A DNA stretch of 23,440 nt from Nitrososphaerota archaeon (lineage in GTDB: Archaea > Thermoproteota > Nitrososphaeria > Nitrososphaerales > UBA183): the NCBI GenBank assembly GCA_029784795.1, contig JAFMAW010000010.1, positions 1-23,440 of the forward strand, given 5' to 3'. Of the stretch, positions 12,900 through 21,285 are shown piece by piece. The notes below the pieces were generated by a model, which worked only from the letters and a program-made list of their open reading frames with translations, made no database searches and was not told the origin of the DNA. Every line of letters begins with the position of its first letter. Position 1 is the stretch's first letter. A program made the position numbers and the translations under genes.

Positions 12900-15800
12900 T
12901 CCTCGGCACCTCGGCGGGCTTGTAGTGGACCACCCTCGAGACCCCACCCGCTGAGTAGACCCCGTAGGTCATGTCGCTCTCCGCCACGAAGACGTCTCTG
13001 AGCGTGATGGCGATTATCTGGGCCTCGGCGGACTTCTCCTTCAGGAACTTCGCCAGGCTGCTCGAGTTGACCGCGTCCAGCGGCGCGTCAATCTCGTCGA
13101 AGAGGTAGAACGGGTGCGTCTGGACGGCCTGCATCGCGAGTATCAGGGACACTCCCGTCACAGCCCTCTGCCCTCCGCTGTGCTGGGACGACTCGCGGAG
13201 CCCGTTCCCGAAGTCGGCGCGCATGAATATCCCCCCGGCGAATATCTCGTCAGGCTTTTCGAGGTCGAGCTGGGCCGTCCCCCCTGTCAGCTTGGCGAAG
13301 ATGGAGCTGAACTCGTTCCCGACCCTGTCGAAGGCGGACACGAACACCTTCCTCTTCTCGGCCTCCACGCTCTCGATGAATGTAATGATCGAGTTCCGCT
13401 CCCCCTCCAGCTCGTTGTGCCTGACGGAGAGGTTCTTGTAGCTCAGGTACATCTCGGTGTACTGCCTGTCCGCCCCCCTGTTCACCGAGCCGGAAGCCGC
13501 CTGGTACTCCTGCTGGAGGTCTGCCAGGAGGGACTCGCAGGACTCGAAGTATTCGAGCTCTTCCGAGTAGCCGAGCATCCTCAGGCTCCCGAGCGCCTCC
13601 TCTATCCTCTCCTGGGTCGTCGACGCCTGCCCTGCGATGGCGAACAGGTCCTTCTGGTGCGCCGACACAGACCTGGACACGCTGTCCCTCTCCTCCTTCA
13701 GGCGCTTCCCCTTCGCGTCGAACTCGTCCAGGACGGGCTGGCTCCTCTTCGACGACTCCATGAGCTTCGAAATCTGGTCCTCGTAGGACTTCTTCTGCTC
13801 GGCGAGCTCCCTGATCCTGCGAGGCGCTTCCCGAACGAACTGCTTGTTCGACTGGAGGTCCTCCGTCGCGTTGGCCAGGTCCAGCTGGTTCTCCTCCAGG
13901 GCCCGCAGGAGCACGTTCTCCAGGTTCGCCTTCTCCCTGGTCAGGGTGAGGCTGATGTCCTGGATGCGGTTCCTGATGGCGTCTATCTCGTCTGAGACGG
14001 ACTTCTTCGTCGCGTCGAGCTCGGCGAGGTGCCCCTCAAGCCCCAGCGCCTGCGAGTCGGCGACCACCTGCTGCAGGGAGGCGATGCCCTTGGCTACGGA
14101 CTCTTTCCTCTCGACGTTCACCCTGAGCTTCTCCTCCAGGCGCGCGACGACGCTGGCCTGCTTCTGGTACTCGGCGTTCATCGTCTTGAATATGCTGCTG
14201 TATCTCTTGGCCATCCTGGTGATGGTGGTCGCCTCGGCCTTCAGGCTGGTGGTGGTCACGATTTTCTTGATACGCTCCTTCATCATCGAGCGCGAACCAG
14301 ACTCCAGCGAGCTGAGCTGTGACCTCCTCCTGTCGATGGCCCCCTTGAGGGCGCCGACGGCGTCCTCCACCTCGCTCATGCCCTCGATGTTCTCCAGCCC
14401 CTCCATCAGGTTGACCACCAGCTCCTGGTACCCATAGCTGAACGCCCTACCGCCGGGCTCGAATGTCTCCCCCGCTTCCGTCACGGCCCTGATCCCCTCG
14501 GAGGCCATGATGTACCCTATGGCCTCGGTCTCGACCAGGACCGAGTCCCCGGCGAGGAAGTTGACCAGGCCCTCGAACTCTTCCTCGCACTTTATCACGC
14601 CGGAGAGCAGACCGATCACGCCGGCCGACCTCTCCACTTCGGACGCCTTGCACGACTCCACCTCGCTGAGCGGTATGACCGAGAAGCTCTTCGCCTTCAG
14701 TGACTTCGCGGCTTTGATCAGGTGCGTCATGGACTTCAGGTCCTGGACGATGAAGGCGCCGAGCCATTTGCCTATCACCGCGTTGACGGCCTTGGAGTAC
14801 TGCTGCGGATACTTCACGACCTGGCCCAGCCTCCCGACGTATCCTGGGACGCCTCCCTGGTCGCAGAAGTCCTGGAGCTTCCGCTGTCCGCTCCTCTCCC
14901 CCGCGAGGCTCTCGGAGAGGTGTCTGAACGCTTCCTCCTTCGACATCTCCGCCGACGCCTTCTCCAGTATCTTCGAGGCACCCTGGATCGACGCCATCAG
15001 CGCCTCCCTGGTCCTCTCTGCCCCCGAGAGGCTCTCGTCGAGGGTGCTGAGCTCCTTCGTGGACGTGTCGTAGAGCCCGAAGAGCTGCTTCGTGCTCGCC
15101 TCCAGCTTCCCCAGCACCTCGGAGTATCCGTCGACCCTGAGCTTCAGTTCGTCCAGGCGCTTCCGCTCCACGCCCAGGCTGGCGCTGGCGGCGTTGATGG
15201 CAAGTTCAACCTGGGTCTGCCTCTGGACGAGGTCCGCCAGCTTGACCTGCACCTTCGCAGTGAGCTTCCCCTTCTTCTCGATGGTCCCCCTCAGCTCCTC
15301 TCCCGCGCGGAAGAACTCCTTCAGCCTCTGGGCGAGCTCGGCGTGCTTGGCGTCGAGCTTCTCTATGTCGGCGGTCAGCTGCCTCACTGTCGATGAGGCG
15401 GCGTTCGTCTCCTTCTGCTTCTCCGAGACGACCTGCTTCAGCTGCGGGACGGTCTCTCCCTCGAGCTCGGCCACGTTCCCCTCGGCCGTCTTGAAGTCCG
15501 ACTCCAGCGTCTCGAGCTCGTTCCTGAGCTCGGCGAGCTGGAACTGCAGCTCGACATGGCTCGCCCCCCCTCCCTGGATGACCTCTACGATGAACTTCGT
15601 CTTGTCGCTTTCGACCTGCGATATGCGGTTCTCGAGCTCGACCAGCCTCGCCCCCAGGTCGCCCAGCTTCGCGTTAAGCCCCTGCTCCTGCGACCTCAGG
15701 TCCGCGAGCCTCCCCTTCAGGTCCGTCACCCTCTTCGAGGTGATCACCGCGTTGAGCCAGTTTATCTGGGACTCGAGCAGGTTGTACCTCACCATCTCGG

Positions 15801-16452
15801 TCCTCTGCGAGTCGAGCGACTCGAGTGTGCTCTTCATCTCGCCGATGCGCGCCATGGCCACCTCGAGCCTCTGGTCGGCCTGGCTGAGCTGCCTCTGGGC
15901 CTCGGCCTTGCGCTCGTCGAACTTTGATATCCCGACGACGCTCTCGATGACCTTCCTCTTCTCCTCGGGCGTCAGGTCTGCCATCCTCGTGGCGGCGCCC
16001 TGGGCGACGATGTTGAACCCGCCAGGCGCAAGCCCGGCCAGGTCTATGATCTCGGTGAGCGCGCTCCTGGTGCTCTTCCTCCCGTTGAGATAGTAGCTGT
16101 TGTCGCCGTCCTCCCTGAGCTCCCTCGTCAGGGTCACAAGGTCCGAGTCGATCGGGATCGCCCTGTCAGAGTTGTCGAACTGGAGGGTCACCCTGCAGGC
16201 GTTGGGCTTGCCGCCCCCGGGCGAGTCCTCCTTCCTCGGGTCATAGATGAGCCCGGACAGCCTCCCGTTCGCGGCCCTCAGCGCCTTCGGAGAGTTCTCG
16301 CCGATGGTGAACGCGATGGCGTCCGCGAGGTTGGACTTGCCGCTGCCGTTGGGCCCGGTGATGACGGTGAAGCCGCGCTCGAAGTTTACGACGACCGTTC
16401 GAGGGCCGGAAGACTTGAAGCCGCGCATCTCCAGCCTTCGGATATACGTCAC
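12892..16452 (-). CDS. smc: Chromosome segregation ATPase SMC
   Basis: This 1186-aa protein, counted from GTG 16452, compacts chromosomes as an ATP-driven dimer. Residues 2-9 (TYIRRLEM) are the usual SMC N-terminus. Walker A is at 33-40 (GPNGSGKS). Long coiled coils rich in Glu, Lys and Gln flank a central hinge of about 190 residues with GVPGYVGRLGQVVKYPQQYS and VNAVIGKWLGAFIVQDLKSM. The signature motif is HSGGQ (SGGQ at 1092-1095), Walker B is YLFDEIDAPLD (1116 on), and the H-loop region reads IIAITLRD, so the switch His of other ABC-type ATPases appears to be replaced by Leu. The frame extends to 16641 upstream, but that part is basic and has no SMC similarity. A TATA-like box lies at 16491-16500. 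Confidence 0.97.
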   Translation of the reverse strand: MTYIRRLEMRGFKSSGPRTVVVNFERGFTVITGPNGSGKSNLADAIAFTIGENSPKALRAANGRLSGLIYDPRKEDSPGGGKPNACRVTLQFDNSDRAIPIDSDLVTLTRELREDGDNSYYLNGRKSTRSALTEIIDLAGLAPGGFNIVAQGAATRMADLTPEEKRKVIESVVGISKFDERKAEAQRQLSQADQRLEVAMARIGEMKSTLESLDSQRTEMVRYNLLESQINWLNAVITSKRVTDLKGRLADLRSQEQGLNAKLGDLGARLVELENRISQVESDKTKFIVEVIQGGGASHVELQFQLAELRNELETLESDFKTAEGNVAELEGETVPQLKQVVSEKQKETNAASSTVRQLTADIEKLDAKHAELAQRLKEFFRAGEELRGTIEKKGKLTAKVQVKLADLVQRQTQVELAINAASASLGVERKRLDELKLRVDGYSEVLGKLEASTKQLFGLYDTSTKELSTLDESLSGAERTREALMASIQGASKILEKASAEMSKEEAFRHLSESLAGERSGQRKLQDFCDQGGVPGYVGRLGQVVKYPQQYSKAVNAVIGKWLGAFIVQDLKSMTHLIKAAKSLKAKSFSVIPLSEVESCKASEVERSAGVIGLLSGVIKCEEEFEGLVNFLAGDSVLVETEAIGYIMASEGIRAVTEAGETFEPGGRAFSYGYQELVVNLMEGLENIEGMSEVEDAVGALKGAIDRRRSQLSSLESGSRSMMKERIKKIVTTTSLKAEATTITRMAKRYSSIFKTMNAEYQKQASVVARLEEKLRVNVERKESVAKGIASLQQVVADSQALGLEGHLAELDATKKSVSDEIDAIRNRIQDISLTLTREKANLENVLLRALEENQLDLANATEDLQSNKQFVREAPRRIRELAEQKKSYEDQISKLMESSKRSQPVLDEFDAKGKRLKEERDSVSRSVSAHQKDLFAIAGQASTTQERIEEALGSLRMLGYSEELEYFESCESLLADLQQEYQAASGSVNRGADRQYTEMYLSYKNLSVRHNELEGERNSIITFIESVEAEKRKVFVSAFDRVGNEFSSIFAKLTGGTAQLDLEKPDEIFAGGIFMRADFGNGLRESSQHSGGQRAVTGVSLILAMQAVQTHPFYLFDEIDAPLDAVNSSSLAKFLKEKSAEAQIIAITLRDVFVAESDMTYGVYSAGGVSRVVHYKPAEVPRSA

Positions 16453-16490
16453 AGGAAGTTTAGCCCCGACTGTAGGACAGGTTTGACAGA

Positions 16491-16500
16491 GGATATAAGG
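16491..16500 (-). promoter_or_regulatory. TATA-like promoter of smc-scpA-scpB
   Basis: Reverse-strand ccttatatcc lies about 40-48 bp before the smc GTG. With a start about 27 bp from the box, the leader would be about 15-20 nt with no clear Shine-Dalgarno. The sequence is close to symmetric and could also act rightward. Confidence 0.5.
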
Positions 16501-16599
16501 GAATCGGAGCCTGATTCGCCGTGATAAGTCCGACCTCCACCGCCGTCGGAGGGCGATTTTTCTGAGCGAGCGCCCACCAAAAGAGGAGTCGGCCGTGAT

Positions 16600-16620
16600 G
16601 GGCTGTTTCAGGCCCTTTTT
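16600..16620 (+). terminator. Hairpin plus T-run in the smc-pepQ gap
   Basis: The sequence gggctgtttcaggccc followed by ttttt can fold into a stem (GGG/CCC plus CTG/CAG with one bulged G) and ends in five T. On the plus strand this resembles an intrinsic terminator. No forward CDS ends here, so it would end either a short RNA or transcription leaving the smc promoter region rightward. Confidence 0.3.
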
Positions 16621-16738
16621 CATCATAGTGTCAAGATCCAAGCTCCGGTAGCCGGCCGACGCCCTATTCGAGCCGGTCGGAGGTGCCTGCCAGAGACCGA
16701 CGACAAGGTAGTAATAACCCCGCCCGCACCCGAGGCCG

Positions 16739-17779
16739 TTGACTGTCTTCTCTCAGAGGCGCAAGAAGCTCCTCGCGCTGGCCAAAGGGAGCCAGGTAGC
16801 AGCGCAGACCGCCCCCAACCTGTTCTACCTCACGGACTTCTTCGGCGGAGGGGCTGCGGTGGTCCGCCCCGACAAGACGGTGGTGATCACTACCCCGCTG
16901 GAAGCAGACAGGGCTGGGGAGGTATGCAAGGAAGCGGAGATCGTTGTGGTGAAGCGGTGGAAGGACGTCCAGGTCGAGATAGAGAAGCAGCTCGACGGGA
17001 AGAAGGCTGTGACAGACCAGCCTGGGACGGACCCCAGGAAGATGGAAGCGAAGCCGGAGCTCTTCCTCGAAGCGCGGAGGTTCAAGGACGAGCCGGAGCT
17101 CGAGCGGATCAGGAAGGCCTGCGCCAAGACGGACAAGACATACGGGACGCTCGAGCAAGTCCTGAAGCCCGGACGGACGGAGTGGGAGCTGGCCGCTGAG
17201 GTGATGAAGACAGCCCTCGAGGAAGGGCTCACCCCTTCCAACTCTGGCTCGTCGTTGGGGCCGATCATCATCGCGTCCGGGCCCCACGGGGCGTACGGCC
17301 ATTCGGAGCTCTCCGGGAGGAAGGTCAAGAGCGGCGACTTCGTGGTCGCCGACCTGTTCTTCAGGTATGAGGGGTACAACTCCGACGAGACCAGGACGTT
17401 CGCCGTGGGGAGCGTCACCTCAGAGATGAAGAGGGCCTACGCCGTGGTGAAGGATGCCCAGCAGGCAGCCATCGACACGGCGAAAGAAGGGGTTTCCTGC
17501 GGCTCGGTGCACGACGCGGCCGTAGGCGTCCTCCGCAAGCACAGGATGGACAGGTATCTGAACCACAGCGTGGGGCACGGCGTCGGCATCGACATCCACG
17601 AGTCGCCAGGGATATTCCACGGGAACGAAGTGAAGCTCGGGAAGAACGACGTCATCACGGACGAGCCGGGCGTCTACCTCGTCGGCAAGTACGGGATCAG
17701 GATAGAGGACACCCTCAGGGTCGACAGGAAGCCCGAGCTGTTCACCAAGTTCACCAAGGACCTGGTCACCTGTGGCTAG
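16739..17779 (+). CDS. pepQ: Xaa-Pro dipeptidase/aminopeptidase, M24 family
   Basis: This 346-aa metallopeptidase removes residues next to proline. An N-terminal creatinase-like domain (residues 1-115) precedes the pita-bread fold. Metal ligands are visible: Asp205 (FVVADLFFRY), Asp216 (YNSDETRTF), His280 (VGHGVGIDIHE), Glu309 (TDEPGVY) and Glu323 (IRIEDTLRV). GPHGAYGHSE adds the usual His near 188. The TTG start at 16739 is about 25 bp after gtaataac (16711-16718), so leaderless. The 3' end overlaps the convergent pantoate kinase gene by 14 bp. The choice between dipeptidase and aminopeptidase cannot be made from sequence. Confidence 0.93.
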   Translation: MTVFSQRRKKLLALAKGSQVAAQTAPNLFYLTDFFGGGAAVVRPDKTVVITTPLEADRAGEVCKEAEIVVVKRWKDVQVEIEKQLDGKKAVTDQPGTDPRKMEAKPELFLEARRFKDEPELERIRKACAKTDKTYGTLEQVLKPGRTEWELAAEVMKTALEEGLTPSNSGSSLGPIIIASGPHGAYGHSELSGRKVKSGDFVVADLFFRYEGYNSDETRTFAVGSVTSEMKRAYAVVKDAQQAAIDTAKEGVSCGSVHDAAVGVLRKHRMDRYLNHSVGHGVGIDIHESPGIFHGNEVKLGKNDVITDEPGVYLVGKYGIRIEDTLRVDRKPELFTKFTKDLVTCG

Positions 17780-18695
17780 ACCCAAGGACGCGGGCCTTCT
17801 TGGTCCCGACGTCGTAGACGTCTACCCTCACCCCCGGGCCGAACCGTCGCAGCGCGGCGGAGACCTTGCCTGCCGCGTCGGCGTCCGTCACGCAGTGCAC
17901 CGAGTACCCGATCATGTTCTGGCTCGCGTACCTCGCCCCCGCCCCCTTGCCGGCGGCGATGAGCTTCTTCACCTCCGGCGACTCCAGCCCTAGCCTGCCA
18001 GAGAACCTCTCTCCCTCGGAAGCCAGGACGTCCAACGTCGGGTCCGCGAGGAACGCGGCAAGGGACGAACGCCCCAGCGAGTTGATCCTGTCGCTGATCG
18101 CCTTGGAGGACAGGGCGTCCTTCTTGTCGAAGGACGCGACGTATCCGGTGACTATCTTCGTCCCAGGAGGTACGTCCACCGCGACGAAGCGGGAGACGCC
18201 GGGCTCCCCTGGGACGGTGATGGCGCCGGCGCCTGCCGAGTCGTAGACCACCGACACCGTACCCAGGCCTGTCTGTTCGATGACTTCGGCTCTGTGGGCG
18301 TAGAGGGCGAGCGCCCGCTTCGGTTCCAGTATGCCTGCAGCTGCGGCAGCAGCATAGACTGCCGAGGTAGCCGCGGCTGCGCTAGCACCGAACCCGGCCC
18401 CAATTGGGGTGCCCACAGTCTGGTCGATTTGCATCGAGACGCCGGTCTTCCTCGACGCAGCCAGGAGCAGCTCGACGGCCCTGCGAGTGGTGCGGGCGTC
18501 GTAGCCCCGGTCCCCGTTCACGACGGTCTCGACCCCGCCCGCCCCCTCTGCGACCTTCGCGCTGGAGACGGTCCCCCCGGAGAGGATGTATCCCCCTCCG
18601 GTGGCCCCAAGCGGCTCGGCGGAAGGACCGTAGCTGATCTCGAAGAAGTTGGTTATCGCCGAAGGGGCGAAGGCGACGGCGGGCCTAGTCCGCAG
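17766..18695 (-). CDS. Pantoate kinase (GHMP family), no canonical start codon
   Basis: This archaeal GHMP kinase phosphorylates pantoate with ATP, feeding 4'-phosphopantothenate synthesis on the way to CoA. The N-terminus AVAFAPSAITNFFEISYGPS matches pantoate kinases (F-A-P-x-x-I-T-x-F-F). GGGYILSGGTVSS follows, then the GHMP phosphate loop PIGAGFGASAAAATSAVYAA. The C-terminal part has GAGARYASQNMIGYSVHCVT. The frame from FAPSAI to the stop is intact, but no ATG, GTG or TTG opens it before that region. The first usable one, GTG at 18521, would cut off the first 60 residues. I place the start at CTG 18695 (LRTRPAVAFAP), which overlaps the upstream stop. A sequencing indel or another rare start is the alternative. 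Length with this start is 309 aa, normal for the family. Confidence 0.82.
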   Translation of the reverse strand: MRTRPAVAFAPSAITNFFEISYGPSAEPLGATGGGYILSGGTVSSAKVAEGAGGVETVVNGDRGYDARTTRRAVELLLAASRKTGVSMQIDQTVGTPIGAGFGASAAAATSAVYAAAAAAGILEPKRALALYAHRAEVIEQTGLGTVSVVYDSAGAGAITVPGEPGVSRFVAVDVPPGTKIVTGYVASFDKKDALSSKAISDRINSLGRSSLAAFLADPTLDVLASEGERFSGRLGLESPEVKKLIAAGKGAGARYASQNMIGYSVHCVTDADAAGKVSAALRRFGPGVRVDVYDVGTKKARVLGSSHR

Positions 18696-19479
18696 TCCTG
18701 GCCGCCCCCAGTCGCTTCCCGGTGAGGAGGCTCGCCAGGGGCCCGAAGATCACCACGGCCACGCCGGCCACCGCGAAGTACGTCGCAAGGCCGGGCCACC
18801 CGCTGAGAGTCGATGGCGCCAGGAGGAATATTGCGCCGCCGAACCCGACGAACATCAGGGAGAACACCAGGGACCAGGCCATCTGCCTCCTCCCGACCCC
18901 GGACCACTCCGGGACGTATCGAAGCATCTTCGAGCGGCCGATTATGGGCGCCGTGGCCCTCACGAGGGCCGGGACCCCGATCAGTATCGCAGGTATCGCC
19001 GTCATGTCCCAGTAGACCGTGAATCCGAGGATGAGGCTGGCCGATGGGAGAGGGGCGAGCCACCAGAGGAGCGCCCCTGCCATGAAGTTGCCGAGGGTGA
19101 GGAAGCAGACGGTGGCGGCGACGAACGACGGCCATGACCTGTACCTCTTTACGAAGACCGCGAGGAGGAGGGTGGCGACGAAATTAGCGGGCGCGCCGAC
19201 GGTCAGCGCGAAGAACGGAGTGGTGGCGCCGAGCGGGACCAGGAAGAAGAGGTCTCCGAGGAAGGACCCTATCCCCGCCCCCAGGGCCGCTGGGATGGCG
19301 TCAGATGTGACCGCGAAGTACACAGGGATGAACGACGCTATGAACAGCTGCCCTACCCCCCAGGGGGTGCGGATGTAGGCCGTGAGCCCCTTGGCCAGGG
19401 CGAACAGGGCCGCGGAGACGGCTATCACGCTCACCTGGGCTGTCACGCTTGCCCGAGCTGACCCCAGGGCTAACCCCAT
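18685..19479 (-). CDS. ECF-type transporter S-component-like membrane protein
   Basis: This 264-aa, very hydrophobic protein has about six to seven membrane helices. The N-terminal two thirds resemble ECF S components, the vitamin-binding subunits: SVIAVSAALFALAKGLTAYI, PWGVGQLFIASFIPVYFAVT, AALGAGIGSFLGDLFFLVPL and PFFALTVGAPANFVATLLLA. It then has an additional C-terminal helix pair (WSLVFSLMFVGFGGAIFLLA). It runs directly into pantoate kinase, so a pantothenate-type or CoA-precursor substrate is a fair guess, but the substrate is not shown. ATG 19479 lies about 23 bp from a reverse TATA-like gaaatat (19500-19506). No EcfT or EcfA gene is in the window. Confidence 0.7.
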   Translation of the reverse strand: MGLALGSARASVTAQVSVIAVSAALFALAKGLTAYIRTPWGVGQLFIASFIPVYFAVTSDAIPAALGAGIGSFLGDLFFLVPLGATTPFFALTVGAPANFVATLLLAVFVKRYRSWPSFVAATVCFLTLGNFMAGALLWWLAPLPSASLILGFTVYWDMTAIPAILIGVPALVRATAPIIGRSKMLRYVPEWSGVGRRQMAWSLVFSLMFVGFGGAIFLLAPSTLSGWPGLATYFAVAGVAVVIFGPLASLLTGKRLGAARTAD

Positions 19480-19510
19480 GCCTTCGGCATCCGCGTCTTC
19501 ATATTTCAGC

Positions 19511-19535
19511 GTGGTCTATAGTAACTATAAACCAC
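19511..19535. promoter_or_regulatory. 25-bp near-perfect palindrome, operator candidate
   Basis: The arms GTGGTcTATAGT and ACTATAaACCAC flank a single central A and match at 11 of 12 paired positions; only the lower-case pair fails. It lies just upstream of the TATA-like box of the ECF S-component/pantoate kinase operon (19500-19506) and about 120 bp before the divergent htrA start. Position and symmetry fit the binding site of a dimeric repressor or activator of the vitamin-uptake operon. The regulator is not identifiable here. Confidence 0.6.
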
Positions 19536-19655
19536 TCTATGACATGCCTGCTGCGGGGACCGGAAGCCTCCGGGACGGCATCTGCGAAGGATTCGGTATC
19601 GATTTAGGAACGATTTCGGAAATCCAGTAAATACGGGCACCGCAGGTTCGCCTCC

Positions 19656-20873
19656 ATGGAAGTCGAGGCGCCTCGTCCGAAGTGGCGGCTGACCGCCGTG
19701 CTGATAGCCGCGCTGCTTGCTGTCTCTTTCGTCGCCTACTACGAGGCGACCAGCACTCATGGCCAGGTACAGCAACAGGTGAGCAGCCTCCAAGCCGAGG
19801 TGACGAGCCTCCAGGCGGCCAACCAGGCGCTTCAGAGCCGGCTCGCTGCCGCCCCGGCTCAATCCAACCAGTCCTATTCTGGGGCCGAGGGGCTCTACGC
19901 CAACCTCAGCGCCAGCGTGGTGACCATCCAGGGTTACGCGTTGGTGACCCAGAGCAGCTTCTTCGGGCAGGTCTCCTCGCTCGAGAGCGTGCAGGGGTCG
20001 GGGTTCGTCGTCGAATATCAGGGGGCCCCCTACGTGGTCACGAACAACCACGTGGTCAGCGGGGTCACCAACATCACGGCGACCTTCTCCGACGGGAACT
20101 CGTACACAGCGCAGGTTCAGGGGACCGACCCATACAGGGACCTGGCGGTCCTGCAGGTCAATGCACCGGCGAGCGAGTTCCACCCCATGGACGTCCTGGG
20201 CACTCCCCAGGCCGTGTCGGTAGGCGAGCAGGTGTACGCCATAGGGAGCCCCCTCGGGCTGTCCGGCTCGATGACCGAAGGTATCGTGAGCCAGATAGGG
20301 AGGACCATCACGGAGTCGACGACGCAGGCGACCATCCCGGACGTGATACAGTTCAGCGCTGCGATCAACCCCGGGAACTCGGGCGGGCCACTGCTCAACT
20401 CAGCCGGCGAGGTCATCGGCATCACCACGGCCGCTGTCACAAACTCGCAGGGCTTGGGGTTCGCCATACCAGCGAGCACCATCGCCCGTGAGCTCCCGTC
20501 GCTGGTCACCACCGGAAACTACACCCTCCACCCGTACCTGGGCATATCGGCCAGCGCAGACATGACGTATCAGCTCGCCCAGGCGACCGGTTCCAATGTG
20601 ACCTACGGCGTCCTGGTGGAGTCTGTGGTGGCCGGCGGTCCCGCAGCCCAGGCGGGGCTACGCGGCGGCACTCGGACAGTCACCGTAGAGGGGCAGACCT
20701 ACCAGATAGGCGGAGACGTTATCGTCGCGGTGAACGGCACCAAGGTGATAAGCACGGATGCCCTTAGCGCGTGGCTGGAGGTGCACGCCCTCCCAGGACA
20801 GACCGTCCAGCTAGGGATAATCCGGGCGGGCTCACCGAGCACCATCAGTGTTAAAGTTGGCACTCTCCCATAG
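19656..20873 (+). CDS. Membrane-anchored HtrA/DegP-like serine protease
   Basis: This 405-aa protein has one N-terminal membrane anchor at about 12-28 (LTAVLIAALLAVSFVAY) and then a Gln/Ser/Leu-rich coiled coil (about 33-65). The trypsin-like domain carries the catalytic triad: His132 (VTNNHVVSG), Asp162 (YRDLAVLQV) and Ser242 (NPGNSGGPLL). GSGFVV, IGSPLGLSGSMTEGIVS and GLGFAIPAS are further family marks. One PDZ domain covers about 295-400 (YLGISASADM, GPAAQAGLRGG, GDVIVAVNGTKV). The protease should face the outside and act in protein quality control. ATG 19656 is about 26 bp after gtaaatac (19627-19634). There are many NxS/T sites, as in exported archaeal proteins. Confidence 0.95.
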   Translation: MEVEAPRPKWRLTAVLIAALLAVSFVAYYEATSTHGQVQQQVSSLQAEVTSLQAANQALQSRLAAAPAQSNQSYSGAEGLYANLSASVVTIQGYALVTQSSFFGQVSSLESVQGSGFVVEYQGAPYVVTNNHVVSGVTNITATFSDGNSYTAQVQGTDPYRDLAVLQVNAPASEFHPMDVLGTPQAVSVGEQVYAIGSPLGLSGSMTEGIVSQIGRTITESTTQATIPDVIQFSAAINPGNSGGPLLNSAGEVIGITTAAVTNSQGLGFAIPASTIARELPSLVTTGNYTLHPYLGISASADMTYQLAQATGSNVTYGVLVESVVAGGPAAQAGLRGGTRTVTVEGQTYQIGGDVIVAVNGTKVISTDALSAWLEVHALPGQTVQLGIIRAGSPSTISVKVGTLP

Positions 20874-20985
20874 CAAACCAGGTCCCGGGACCTCGATGCC
20901 CGGCTCTCCATGGACGAAGGCCGCGCGGACCCCGGGCGGAGGCTCGATACTGTTATTGCGACCGGCTTATGACGATTTGCTCGCG

Positions 20986-21285
20986 TTGGATGCTTTCGAG
21001 CGCCTTCTCTGGTGGCTGTTCGCGGGGAGCACCGGTGCCTCCACCAGGGCGGAGGTCCTGAGGGCCGTCAGGGAGCAGCCCAGGAACGCCCAGCAGCTGT
21101 CCCAGGCCCTAGGCCTGGACTACACGACGGTCCGCCACCACCTTAGGGTGCTCGTGGACAACCGCGTCGTGGTGACCGAGGGGGAGACATACGGCAAGCT
21201 CTACTTCGTGTCCGACTCCATGGATGCCCACTGGCCTGCGCTGGAGGCGATCCTCGAGAAGTCAAGAGAGAGGAGACTGAAATGA
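20986..21285 (+). CDS. ArsR-like winged-helix regulator
   Basis: This protein is about 99 aa from TTG 20986. The winged helix is typical of ArsR-type or archaeal HTH regulators: STRAEVLRAVREQPRNAQQL, SQALGLDYTTVRHHLRVLVD and NRVVVTEGETYGKLYFVSDS. The recognition helix is DYTTVRHHLRVL. No metal-binding cysteine box is present, so it is not a classical metal sensor. The start is uncertain: an in-frame TTG lies at 20977 and the frame is open to 20848, where it overlaps htrA, but the upstream part is low complexity. A TATA-like element at 20951-20958 (tgttattg) fits TTG 20986. Its stop overlaps the next gene (ATGA), so regulator and membrane protein are coupled. Confidence 0.8.
   Translation: MDAFERLLWWLFAGSTGASTRAEVLRAVREQPRNAQQLSQALGLDYTTVRHHLRVLVDNRVVVTEGETYGKLYFVSDSMDAHWPALEAILEKSRERRLK

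Noticed and set aside
12900..12947. Longer ScpA start at 12947
   Set aside because: The extra residues lie wholly in the smc coding end and read as low-complexity sequence. GTG 12899 gives the 8-nt overlap seen also at scpA-scpB.
13114..16093. Long forward ORFs inside smc
   Set aside because: Their Leu/Arg/Glu- or Ser-rich content mirrors the coiled coils of smc on the other strand. smc has all ATPase motifs.
16453..16641. SMC extended N-terminus from 16641
   Set aside because: The extra 63 residues are basic with no SMC likeness. TYIRRLEMRGFKS is the normal SMC start, and the TATA-like box falls inside the extension.
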